From Saccopteryx bilineata (Eukaryota > Chordata > Mammalia > Chiroptera > Emballonuridae): a DNA stretch of 64,000 nucleotides. The translations under genes and the position numbers were made by a program. The stretch covers positions 183,499,520-183,563,519 of the forward strand of contig NC_089491.1 in the NCBI RefSeq assembly GCF_036850765.1, written 5' to 3'. Of the stretch, positions 54,917-64,000 are shown in pieces (positions within the stretch are counted from its first letter, which is position 1; every line of letters starts with the position of its first letter). A model generated the notes under the pieces. The model had not been told where the DNA came from, searched no databases, and worked only from the letters and a program-made list of their open reading frames with translations.

Positions 54917-55100
54917 AATTTCTTCCTCATTCCCTTATTCCTTAGTTAATGAAATAATTATTTAATACTTGGTATGTGCCCTGTACCACTAGCTAGTTCC
55001 TGGAGCAAAAACAGTTGCAGCTCCTGCCCAGTATTTTCAAACTAATGTTTTCCTCTGCTTTCTTAACTTTCATTTAAGTTTATTTTATAAGATTTTTGTT

Positions 55101-55265
55101 AGCCCTGGCCAGATAGCTCAGTTAGTTAGAGCATAACTCCGTAGCTCAGAGGTTGCCAGTTCCATCCTCAATCAGGACACATTAAGGAACAGACCAATAT
55201 TCCTGTCTCTCTCTCTCTCCCCCTTACACTCTTTCTAAAGTCAATAAAATAAACATTTAAAAAAG
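55101..55265 (+). repeat. SINE D (Ves) copy
   Basis: GCCCTGGCCAGATAGCTCAG head, GTTAGTTAGAGC, CATTCCTGTCTCTCTC-like region, TCAATAAAATAAAC tail. AAGATTTTTGTTA / AAGATTTTATTAT flank it. Confidence 0.9.
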
Positions 55266-55479
55266 AAAAGATTTTATTATAAGTCTTATATTTTACCTTC
55301 CTTTTTAGCTATTTTAGTATCGTTTATCTTTTCTAAAAAGCTCCCTAAGGGTCAGTTTTATCCTGCTAGCCACATATTGCAAGACCTTTGTGTATCTAAC
55401 AGGTGCTAAGTAGATACTTGTCAGAGATTAAATTAAAAAGGGGGAAGGGAAGACAAGGGATACTATGTATAAATAGGCA

Positions 55480-55483
55480 AATG

Positions 55484-55518
<35 letters not shown>
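55480..55518 (+). repeat. (AC)n microsatellite
   Basis: About 19 uninterrupted AC units, followed by GTGTATATATTT. Likely polymorphic. Confidence 0.95.
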
Positions 55519-55521
<3 letters not shown>

Positions 55522-56108
55522 TATATATTTAGCTTTCCACATGTAATCTGGATCTCAGTCTTTCACCTGATATAGGAAAATTTTTTTTTTGCTTCCCAGA
55601 AGCTAGAGGTGTTTCGTTTGTTTGTTTGTTCAGAGGTTTTGTGTTTAGAATAGGATACCAGTAGGTAAATATTTTTCAAGGCTTTGGCATTATAGACTAA
55701 TTGCATTTTGCGGTAGAGACCGTACCGGTTTCAATGTAGTAATTGTTTTGTGAGCATATTGTTCTCTAGGGACTGTTCTATCTTTATTAATTATTCCCAA
55801 GTGTGGGCTTGACTTTTGATTTACCTCCCATCTAAAATCAGAAGTCTTCAGGCAACATCATACCTCCCTGGTGTTCATGAGTACAATTTTTTTTATCTAC
55901 ATTGTCATTAAATTGAAGTTTACATTTCTTGAGCTCATTTTACATGGTATGTACTCTGAATAATTATTTTGTTTTTTTGGTAATTTGTTCTAATTTTGAG
56001 GCTTTAGTCTCATAGGTATTGTGAAAAAATGCATTTTTAAAAACTATTGAAGCTTTGGTGAAAGGAAGTAGCATTAAATTTTTATATATACATAAATTTG
56101 TATATATT
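55519..56108. other. Intron 1 sequence, nothing recognised
   Basis: AT-rich, no repeat phrase or exon seen. Confidence 0.45.
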
Positions 56109-56123
56109 CTAGTAGTAGACATT

Positions 56124-56462
56124 GTTGTTTTTTTTCTATATTTTTCTGAAGTGAGAGGCAGAGAGACAGACTCTCTCATGCGCCCAACCGGGATCCACCC
56201 AGCATGCCCACCAGGGGGCGATGCTCTGCCCATCTGGGCCGTGGCTCTTGCAACCAGAGCCATTCTAGCGCCTGAGACGGAGGCCGTGGAGCCATACTCA
56301 GCGCCCAGGCCAACTTTGCTCCAGTGGAGCCTTGGCTGCAGGAGGGAAAGAGAGAGACAGAGAGGAAGGAGAGGGGGAAGGGTGGAGAAGGAGATGAGCA
56401 GTAGAACCCAGAACTTCCACACCCTGGGCTGATGCTCTGCCACTGAACCAACAGGCTAGGGC
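56124..56462 (-). repeat. SINE A copy, diverged
   Basis: Perfect 15-bp duplication CTAGTAGTAGACATT (56109-56123, 56463-56477). Reversed head reads ACAGGCTAGGGCC. The 125-159-codon frames over it are artefacts. Confidence 0.94.
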
Positions 56463-56578
56463 CTAGTAGTAGACATTTTTCAATTCCCTTTCTAACCTTC
56501 ATTTCTTGTTGCTTACTTTGATGGTAGGCTGCACTCTTCTTTAATTTTCAACCCTTTGGGTTTAAATGCATTAACCCC

Positions 56579-56939
56579 TGCCTGACCAGGCAGTGGGACG
56601 GTGGATAGAGCATTAGCCTCGGACCCTGAGGACCGAAGTTTGAAACCCCAAGGTTGCTGGCTTGAGCATGGGCTTATCTGCTCTGAGTATGGCGTCACTA
56701 GCTTGAGTTTGGTATCATAGTCATGACCTTATAGTCGCTGGCTTGAGCCTAAGGTTGCGAGCTTGAGCAAGGGGTCTCTCACTGGCTTGGCTGGGAGCTC
56801 CACCCTAGTCAAGGCACATATGAGAAAGCAATTAATAAATAACTACAGTGCCTCAACTATGAGTTGATGCTTTTCATCTCTCTCCCTTTCTGTCTGTATA
56901 TCTCCTCCTCCCCCCCTTCAAGTAAGTAAGTAAAGAAAT
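56579..56939 (+). repeat. SINE B copy, long variant
   Basis: TGCCTGACCAGGCAGTGGGAC head to AAGTAAGTAAGTAAAGAAAT tail. Duplication AAATGCATTAACCCC / AAATGCTCTAACCCC (56564-56578, 56940-56954). Confidence 0.93.
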
Positions 56940-57348
56940 AAATGCTCTAACCCCGTTTCTTGATCCAGGGTACCTCAGTTACTTCAGTGTAGTTTAAACC
57001 CTTCATTTGTCACCTTCATTCTGCCCAAGTCACATAATGTCAGTGACTACTCCTGGAAAAGGAAAGTTTCTTTTTTCTTCTCAAGAACTACTGCAAAAGA
57101 CCCTTTCTCTCCTTTTAGTTAGTGTCATACAAAATGGTGAGATGAAGAATGGCTACAACTATTTTTATTGCCAAAATTGGAGGCAGCCTGAAGATGGACC
57201 TACCCACAGAACAGCAGGGAACCAAGAGAATGGCAAAGAAGTGAAACTGCAGGTTTGATGGCATTGGGAATATCTGGATCAACTTCCTCTGGAGTTTTCA
57301 ATTAGTGGGCAGTAAAGTCTCTCCCTCTCTTTAGAAATTTTTGCTTAG

Positions 57349-57490
57349 AGACATTTATTATGTAGCTACTGTATGCTATGCACTGTGATAAGCATTAGTA
57401 ACATGATAGATTTTTATCCTGATGGGGCTTTCAGCTAGAATGGAGAAGGAGGTATGAAATGAGACGGATGGGATAAAATGTTACAGGTAC
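57349..57490 (-). repeat. L2-type LINE 3' end
   Basis: ACATTTATTATGTAGCTACTGTATGC, GCACTGTGATAAGCATTAGTAACA and CCTGATGGGGCTTTCAGCTAGAATGG are the reversed L2 terminus. Confidence 0.7.
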
Positions 57491-59008
57491 AAACCATAGA
57501 GAGGCCACAAGATGGAACGTCTTTTCTTTAGTTGCCACAGGAAAAAGGTTTCTGTCACTGCTTATGGTTCTATAAGAGTGCCAAAATCAGAAGAACACGC
57601 ACCATAAGTCTACAGCATCTTTGTGTTTGCAGCAAAACATTATTTTCCACATTAAGTTGTTAATTTGGGTTTGTGTTTAATTTTTGGATTGTTGGCTTTG
57701 TGATTTAAGAGTTATAAAAATAGTTTATTTTAAATTTTATTTATACATACTTAAATTTGTCCATGACTTGGTAGGTCCATGAACCTTTTAAAATTTTTTT
57801 AAGATGTCTTTCACTACTCAATTTTGAGAAACAATAGTAGACATGGGTACTGAGAACCACTGAGTTGAGACAGTGGATGGATAGAGGACGAGATTGTAAA
57901 TAGAGAAATATCTTAGTAAATAGAGAAATATCTTAGTTTAGATTGATAATGGGAAGTTTGTAAGTTTAGAAGTAGGGTTTGCAAAGGAAGGGAATACAAA
58001 ATATGCTCACTACATGGCTTTTGTGGTTGATTAGATTTGTGGGATAAGGGAGAAACCCAGGTGTCTGGTCAGTGGCATCTGGATGGATGCTGCTGCTGCT
58101 CAGGAAAAGAGAGAAGAAGAAAGAGTCTTTTTTTTCTGGGGTTTAGGAGGAAGTTGGGGTGGTTTTTTGAGAGAGAGAAGGAGAGAGGGTAGGTAGAGGG
58201 AGAGATAGGGAGAGGATGACATCTGTTTTGAATATCTTGAATTCATGGTGGGTTTTTTTGTTTGTTTTGGTTGAAGTCTTTGTAATTTATAAAGTTGAAA
58301 CCACGCAATTGTGAGATTGCCCAGGAAGATTTTATTGAAGAGAAGTGAGGCCAGGGATATTCTAGCTGGTCTTTGAAGAGGAATCAGCATGCTTTCTAGT
58401 CTCTGCTTTTCTGTGCTACTAGCCTCCATATTCAAAATCCCTGGTGGGTGTGACTATTTTGGTAAGCAAAAAATATTGAGAAAGAGAGATAATATTTAAG
58501 AGATTAATTTTTAAGAGCAACATGTATTAAGTGCTGAAGTGTATTTAAGACTTTTGACTCTCCCAATTCACAGATTGCCCTCAGGAATTAAAGATATTAC
58601 AATAAATTATCTAAACTATCTACCTTAACCTAGATCATCTCTATCCAAGTCCATCGGACTGACACTTCCCCACCCCCAAAGATGGCCAAAAAGTAACTAT
58701 GTTTACAATTGTGTAGTTCTCCTTTGGGCACCCATCAGAGTAGGGGATATTTTTAAAGCAAGAAATTAAAGGCTCTTCTTCATACAGATAATCCTTGACA
58801 AATAGAAGGTTACTCTTGAAGATGTGGGCTAGACGAAGTATGACGTAAGGCTGCTGTGGTTAGGGGGACCCTGGTATATAGGTGTTTTCAATAAACATTG
58901 ATAGTGAAATTTTCCAGCAACACAGGGTGCCTATGAGAATATCTTACAGTTTCAAATTTGACAATCAGAGGTAGGTTTAATTATATCTAAGGCTACAAAC
59001 AGTTCTTT
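57491..59008. other. Intron 1 sequence, nothing recognised
   Basis: Includes a 20-base direct duplication (AAATAGAGAAATATCTTAGT at about 57899-57938) and a GA-rich tract (58170-58215). No exon recognised. Confidence 0.45.
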
Positions 59009-59018
59009 GGTGATTTCT

Positions 59019-59379
59019 GTCTTTTTTTTTTTTTTAGTGAGAGATAGGACAGACAGAAAGGCTGAGAGATAAGAAGCATCAATTCTTTGTTGTGGCACCT
59101 TAGTTGTTCATTGATTGCTTTCTCATATCTGCCTTGACTGGGGGGCTCCAGCAGAGCCAGTGGCCCCTTGCTCAAGCCAGTGACCTTTGGGCTCAAGCCA
59201 GTGATCATGGGGTCATGTCTACAATCTTATACTCAAGCCAGTGACCCCGTGCTCAAGCTGGTGAGCCCATGCTCAAGCCAGATGAACCTGTGCTTGAGTC
59301 AGTGACTTCAGAGTTTCAAACCTGGGTGTACTGCACCCCAGGCCGACGGTCTATTCACTGTGTCACTGCCTGGTCAGAC
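59019..59379 (-). repeat. SINE B copy, long variant
   Basis: Poly-T, AGTGAGAGATAGGACAGACAG, TTGTTCATTGATTGC, many CTCAAGCCAG units, reversed head ACTGCCTGGTCAGA. Duplication GGTGATTTCT (59009-59018, 59380-59389). Confidence 0.93.
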
Positions 59380-59389
59380 GGTGATTTCT

Positions 59390-60000
59390 TGAGTTTAGGA
59401 ATGAATATACCACTTACACATCTTTTAAAGTACTTACTATTTTGGAACTACTTTAAAAAAACCATCAACTACACTTCATTATCCTTTTCTTTATGTGTTT
59501 GTGTAAAAACACATACCTGAGTTCACTCTTATTTATCAGAGGAAATCAGAATAGTGTCTGGCAAGTTTGTCATTCTTTACTGACATCTAGTATGCTGCAG
59601 GACTGGTATTTGGAAATTTTTAGGATTTGGAAAGGTCATACTGACTAGAAATCAGAGAATCAGGACAGTTTACATTGGTATTTATGATGGTTCAATTTGA
59701 TCAAGCTCTTTTGACTGAAGCAGAATGAAATATTGAATTTGAGCTTATGAGTGGTATATCGGGCCATAGGGTGGAGGGGAGAAGCATTTGAAAATGATGG
59801 CGGAAGAACCTTCCGTGACCACAGATTATTTTCAACTTGCCCCGTAAGAAATTTACCTGGGAGTTTGAGATAGGGTGTGTGAATATAACAAAGTATACAT
59901 AATAATTTTATTGTTCTTTAAGATTTACAGTAGCAGATTTATGGTTTTGTACATCTTTAAAGTATATCCAGAATATGACCACTTTTTACTATTTCAGTCA
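59390..60000. other. Intron 1 sequence, nothing recognised
   Basis: Mixed, no repeat phrase recognised. Confidence 0.45.
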
Positions 60001-60063
60001 CAGTCACCTCTGGCCTGTCCACCATAATCTCTTGCTTGTATTATTGCAATAGCCTCCTAAATA
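60001..60063 (+). repeat. L2-type LINE scrap
   Basis: TCTCTTGCTTGTATTATTGCAATAGCCTCCTAA is a recognisable L2 phrase. Confidence 0.55.
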
Positions 60064-60205
60064 TTGCTGCCTGTTAAAATCACCTGAAGAGTTAAAAAAT
60101 TCTTATGCCTGGTTCCTATTGGTAGTTGTTCTAATTTAATTGGAATGGGCATCAGAATTTTTTTTTTCTGGTGTTTCTAGTATGCACTGTCCCAAATAAT
60201 CAGAA
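60064..60205 (+). mobile_element. MER5-like hAT-Charlie element
   Basis: CTGTTAAAATCACCTGAAGAGTT, ATGCCTGGTTCC, TAATTGGAATGGGCATCAGAATTTTTTTT match MER5 blocks. Ends are worn. Confidence 0.65.
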
Positions 60206-61697
60206 AATCAATACCCTTCCCCTGAAGTAGTCCCTTTATTTTTTTAAATCTATTTTAAATAGTCTCTTTATTTTTACTATATTTTTCTAGTAGTAGCCAT
60301 GGTATTTTAACTTGGGACATTTCTACTTCTTTAAAATTATTAAGTTCTAAGTGTATTTACTAGGCTTCTTAGTTGTAAGCAATGAAAGCTGACTCTAGCT
60401 GATTTAAGCAGATATGAATTTGCATGGCTCTCAGCATTTGTAGAAGGCTGGATGGAGCCAGCCTTAGAATAAGTACAGGAACAAAGAGATGCTAAACAGC
60501 TAGAACCATAACATAACATGTCAGCAAGACCATTACTACTGTCTACTGAATAGTGCCTAGATGCCTCAGATTGCACTACTAGTTGTGCTGGCCACTTCAT
60601 GACACTACTGGTTGTGCTGCCATCATTGCTCTTGCAACGTACATGTTGCCTCCACTGTGGCTGTCATTAAAAAGAAGTCTCTCTTGCCTCTCTGCTTTTC
60701 TATGCTACTAGTCTCCATATGGTAGATGTCTTGTATTAGGTAATGTAGGTTGCCAGGGAATATGGGAAAGCAAGTACGTATCTTGCATTTTCAGTTTTTA
60801 GTTGTGGAAGACAGGCTCTATATTGCTTCAGAACTCATGAAGTTGGAAATTCTCCAAACATAAGCAAGGGTGTTACATGGTTGGAAGCCAACACAGTGAC
60901 AAAGGTTTACTACACATAATATAGCCAACAATGTGTTATTTATTTTATACATTAATTCACTGGTCCTCAGACTAAGAACCTGTAGGATGCTGGTATTCTT
61001 CCACAATTATTCTTAAATATTTAAACCATGCTACTATTTGTCCCTTAGCAAGTAGTAAGAGGTAACAAAATAAATGAACAAGTAGCAAGCAACTTATAAG
61101 TAGTAATTATTTTTGTAGGTGTGGAGACCAGTATAAGTAGAAAATAGGCATGTTTCTTTATGGTTAAAATGTTCTGAGTTTCTATGATGGAAGTTATAAA
61201 TCATTAATATATGTTAGCATTGTCCAAAAGAAATCTAATGTTTATTATATTTCAAAATGTAATATAAAAAATTAATACTTTTATGATATATAATTATATA
61301 ATTTCATAATATTTATAATATATAATATATATAAATTTTAATTGCATTAAAAAGTAAAAAGAAACATTTAATTTTAATAGTATATGTTATTTAACCCAGT
61401 ATGTTCAAAATATTATCACTTCAACATTCAATATAAATATTTAAGGGATAGTTTACATTGTTTATTATATTAAGTCCTCAGAAATCTAGTTTGTGTTTTA
61501 AATTTAGAGTACAGCCCATTTCAGACTAACCATATACAAAATGCTTAATAGCCACATGTAGTCAATGGCTATCATATTGGACATCATAGTTCTGTGGCAT
61601 TGTATAAAACACTATATGATTTATAATAAGTATTGCTAAGTAAACATACTTACGGTATGTTTTAGACACCTTGTGAAAACTGAGTGGGTGCTTTAAA
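60206..61697. other. Intron 1 sequence, nothing recognised
   Basis: Very AT-rich in 61190-61440. The 86-codon minus-strand frame (60340-60600) shows no domain. Confidence 0.45.
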
Positions 61698-61709
61698 AAA
61701 GTATAACCT

Positions 61710-61855
61710 GCCCTGGCTGGATAGATAGCTCGGTTGGTTAGAGCATCGTCCTGAAGCACAGAGGTTATTGGTTCGATCCCTGGTCAGGGCACATACAGGA
61801 ACAGACCAATGTTCCTGTCTCTCTCTCTCTAAAATCATTAAATAAAATAAAATTA
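61710..61855 (+). repeat. SINE D (Ves) copy
   Basis: GCCCTGGCTGGATAGATAGC head, GGTTGGTTAGAGCATCG, GGTTCGATCCCTGGTCAGG and ACAGACCAATGTTCCTGTC. AAAGTATAACC / AAATATAGCC flank it. Confidence 0.92.
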
Positions 61856-62281
61856 AAAATATAGCCTAAAAGTAATATTAAGTGCCTGCTTATTCACTCT
61901 CTTCTAATCCAAAACAGTTTTACTTGATATTGTGGTGTTTTGCCATTTTTATTAGAAACCTAATTTTTTTCATTAGGCTTTGTTATTAGTTTATTATTTT
62001 TTATTTTTCTGAACATTGAAATTTGTGAATAAGTAGGGTATGCCAGATGTGACTTAAGACAACATACTGTAGTGCAAAGCTTGCATGTGCATAATTAAAT
62101 TTATCATATTATATTACATTTAATATATATCACTGCTAGGCTTTACTAGCTGAAGTTTTGAAAATAAGAAACACAGTAGTGACTGACTCTGCTCAAGATT
62201 TTATATATCATATAATTTCTTTTCCCTCAATAATTTATATTGATAGTAAGTTTTGTATTCTAATTATTTTTATTCTTGCAG

Positions 62282-62345
62282 GCTGCTGAATCAGGAATAA
62301 TAAAAGTTAAAACAATAGCTGCACGAAACACCGAAATTTTGGCAG
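62282..62345 (+). CDS. MON2: MON2 coding exon 2
   Basis: This 64-base exon is flanked by a pyrimidine-rich acceptor (TTTTATTCTTGCAG) and a GTAATT donor. It reads AAESGIIKVKTIAAR and then NTEILA plus one base, so it leaves in phase 1. From memory this is exactly the vertebrate MON2 sequence that follows PPVKE of exon 1. Entry phase 0 agrees with the exit phase of 44344-44454. The exon is islanded in AT-rich intron, and the rest of the gene lies beyond the right edge. Confidence 0.95.
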
Positions 62346-64000
62346 GTAATTTTTTGTATTAAACATTTCACAATTAATGAAAATTTGACTAATAGAAGTA
62401 GAATTTAAAAAAAAAGTTTTCTGTAGCATAAAGTTTCTAACTTAATAACTGGGTTTCCCAGAGATGGATGCTATAAAATTCTCTGAAATCAAAAAGCATA
62501 AAACTGCTAACTCCTTAAAGGCATGATTATTCTTACTTATCTTTTTATTCTCTTTCACCTTTTTTCTATCACCTAAGACACACCTTACCCATACAGGACA
62601 TTATTTTGAATTGAATGGTAGATTGATTCTCAGTTCACCTCTAACATCTGTTCTATCTTTAATATAAACAAGTCATAATGTAGTACTCTAATAAATTTAG
62701 TGGTACTCTATGAGTTTTGAGTCCTTAGAGTAAGACAATATAGTCACAAAGAAAGAATGGTAGTGGGGTGGAGAAAAGAAAACAAGTATTTTGTACATTC
62801 TGTTGTTTTAACCTGATGTTCAAGAAGGAATTTTAAGAGTTTCTTTTTGGTACTATTTTGATAGTCTACTTCTTCCTTTTCTTTGGTGCCTTTCTGTTCT
62901 TACCTCAATAATGACTATGGGGGAAAAAAAGGAACTGGCCTTTTTGAGAATTTGTTACATGTCAGGCATTTGTGCCACTCTGTTTTATATAAGACAACCT
63001 TGTGGGGAACTATTTCATAGTAGAGCAAGTTTAGATACAAAGAGATTAGGTTACTTGCCTATTGTCACTTGATAAGTGGTCGAGTCAGATTCAAATCCAG
63101 GGCTGTTGAGAGCCAGGTTCTTCCTGCTGCAGTGTGCTGCCTTGGTATGGTGAGGTTTCCATGCTCGCTGCTTTCTCACCAGGGTTTCTACCTAACCATT
63201 GTTTTCTTCACTGATCCTTCAATCTGCTTTTCCAGTTCCAATAGTGCTTTTGGTTTTAGCTAGTTGTTGGAGAAGAGCAGTCCTACTAAATTAATTTACA
63301 GAAAGTCTAAATACTAGTAAAGAATCTCTTTAACTCTCATAAATCTCTTCCCATTTTTAAAAAAGGATATCAGTAAATCCCTAATTGGTGGAATTTCAAG
63401 GAGTATTACAAAATGAAATGAAGACTTTTGGGGGCATTTTCAAGGTGGGAGGTGAGAGTGGATTTCACTTAGGCTTGCTACCTGTGCTGGAAATTTGCCG
63501 TTAAGGGTTAGCTCTCCTACGTTACATGTTTCTCACAGCCTCTTCTCTGATTTTGAACATTCTGTCAAAAGACCAGATAGTTTTATAACATTATCAACAG
63601 CATTGAATAATGTTCTGTATGCATGTTGAGAAGGAGTATATTGAAAGTGATGGGTAAAGGCAAAGGTATGTATTGTTGGATTGGGAGGTTGGGCAAGTGG
63701 ATTTGGGGAGGTGCATATTGAGTGAATTAGTTATTGTGAGAAAATAAATGGTTAAAGATAAATTATGACCTGGAATTTTTAAGTTGGAGATCTCATAGGC
63801 CAATCATGTTAAAATATCATTACAAATACTTTACTATTATTGCTGATATTATGGTAAGTCCTTAATTATTCTCCAATAATAAAAGTGTTCATTGGGTCAG
63901 TAGTTGATAGAAGGGTTTTTATAAAACTGGTATATTCAGAGGATCATTATCTGTTACAGAGTTGTATACCAAGTAAAATATCTATATAGTTAATCTTAAG
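62346..64000 (+). other. MON2: MON2 intron 2, 5' part
   Basis: Starts at the GTAATT donor of exon 2 and is still open at the window edge. It contains one MIR remnant (about 62955-63145) and otherwise ordinary AT-rich sequence. No third MON2 exon was recognised. Confidence 0.8.
62955..63145 (-). repeat. MIR
   Basis: GATACAAAGAGATTAGGTTACTTGCC, CACTTGATAAGTGGTCGAGTCAGATTC and AATCCAGGGCTGTTGAGAGCC are the reversed MIR core. Confidence 0.85.

Larger units (their letters stand above)
44455..62281 (+). other. MON2: MON2 intron 1
   Basis: The intron runs from GTGAGC (44455) to TTGCAG (62281), 17,827 bases. It carries old L2, MIR and MER5-type relics, two groups of hAT elements, a second small MITE, about a dozen bat SINEs in both orientations, and several short tandem duplications. 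No further conserved exon was recognised inside it, although a conservation search was not possible. Confidence 0.9.

Noticed and set aside
61710..61790. tRNA-like sequence
   Set aside because: Head of a Ves (SINE D) element; same reasoning.
44345..64000. let-7i microRNA, expected near MON2
   Set aside because: From memory it lies downstream of MON2. The mature sequence TGAGGTAGTAGTTTG was not found; the nearest look-alike at about 49295 (TTGAGGTAGCAGTAGAGG) does not match.

Overview
The window is nuclear DNA of a placental mammal, almost certainly a bat. It is AT-rich, has no compact operon-like coding, and is filled with L1, MIR/L2, MaLR-type LTR and DNA-transposon remnants. Dozens of tRNA-derived SINEs of chiropteran type carry the heads 'CCCTGGCCGGTTGGCTCAG', 'GCCTGACCAGGTGGTGGCGC' and 'GCCCTGGCTGGATAG'. 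Their mixture would fit a horseshoe-bat-like (rhinolophoid) lineage, but that is inference. In this annotation the SINE groups are called A (Ves-like, ~370 bp, head CCCTGGCC), B (head GCCTGACCAGG), C (head GCCTGACCTGTGGTGGCGC) and D (classic Ves, ~160 bp, 'GTTGGTTAGAGC'). The labels are mine.

The one protein-coding gene that can be named is MON2, a large ARF-GEF-like endosome-to-Golgi trafficking regulator. Its CpG-island promoter and 5'UTR (about 43.78-44.34 kb), first coding exon (44344-44454) and second coding exon (62282-62345) lie on the + strand. They are separated by a 17.8-kb first intron. Intron 2 runs off the right edge. The left edge (about 0.1-1.14 kb) may hold a terminal exon and 3'UTR of an unidentified minus-strand transcript, which is weakly supported.

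Layout: 0-10 kb is SINEs, a Tigger relic, a composite retroelement (retroviral fossils plus an L1 tail, bounded by one target-site duplication, TSD) and a mariner MITE. From 10 to 23.6 kb there is a nest of ancient L1 broken by a younger L1, several SINEs, two MaLR-type LTRs and a GGAA microsatellite. From 23.6 to 43.7 kb there are nested hAT elements, MIR/L2, many SINEs, an LTR, and a mariner MITE split by an L1. From 43.7 to 64 kb is the 5' end of MON2 with its repeat-rich introns.

No CRISPR, bacterial operon, rRNA or genuine tRNA gene was seen. Nearly all long open frames fall inside SINEs or simple repeats. The most noteworthy features are the composite retroposon at 4036-6498, a 48-bp inverted templated copy at 26115-26162 of sequence 2.2 kb away, several well-delimited nested transposon insertions, and local tandem duplications.
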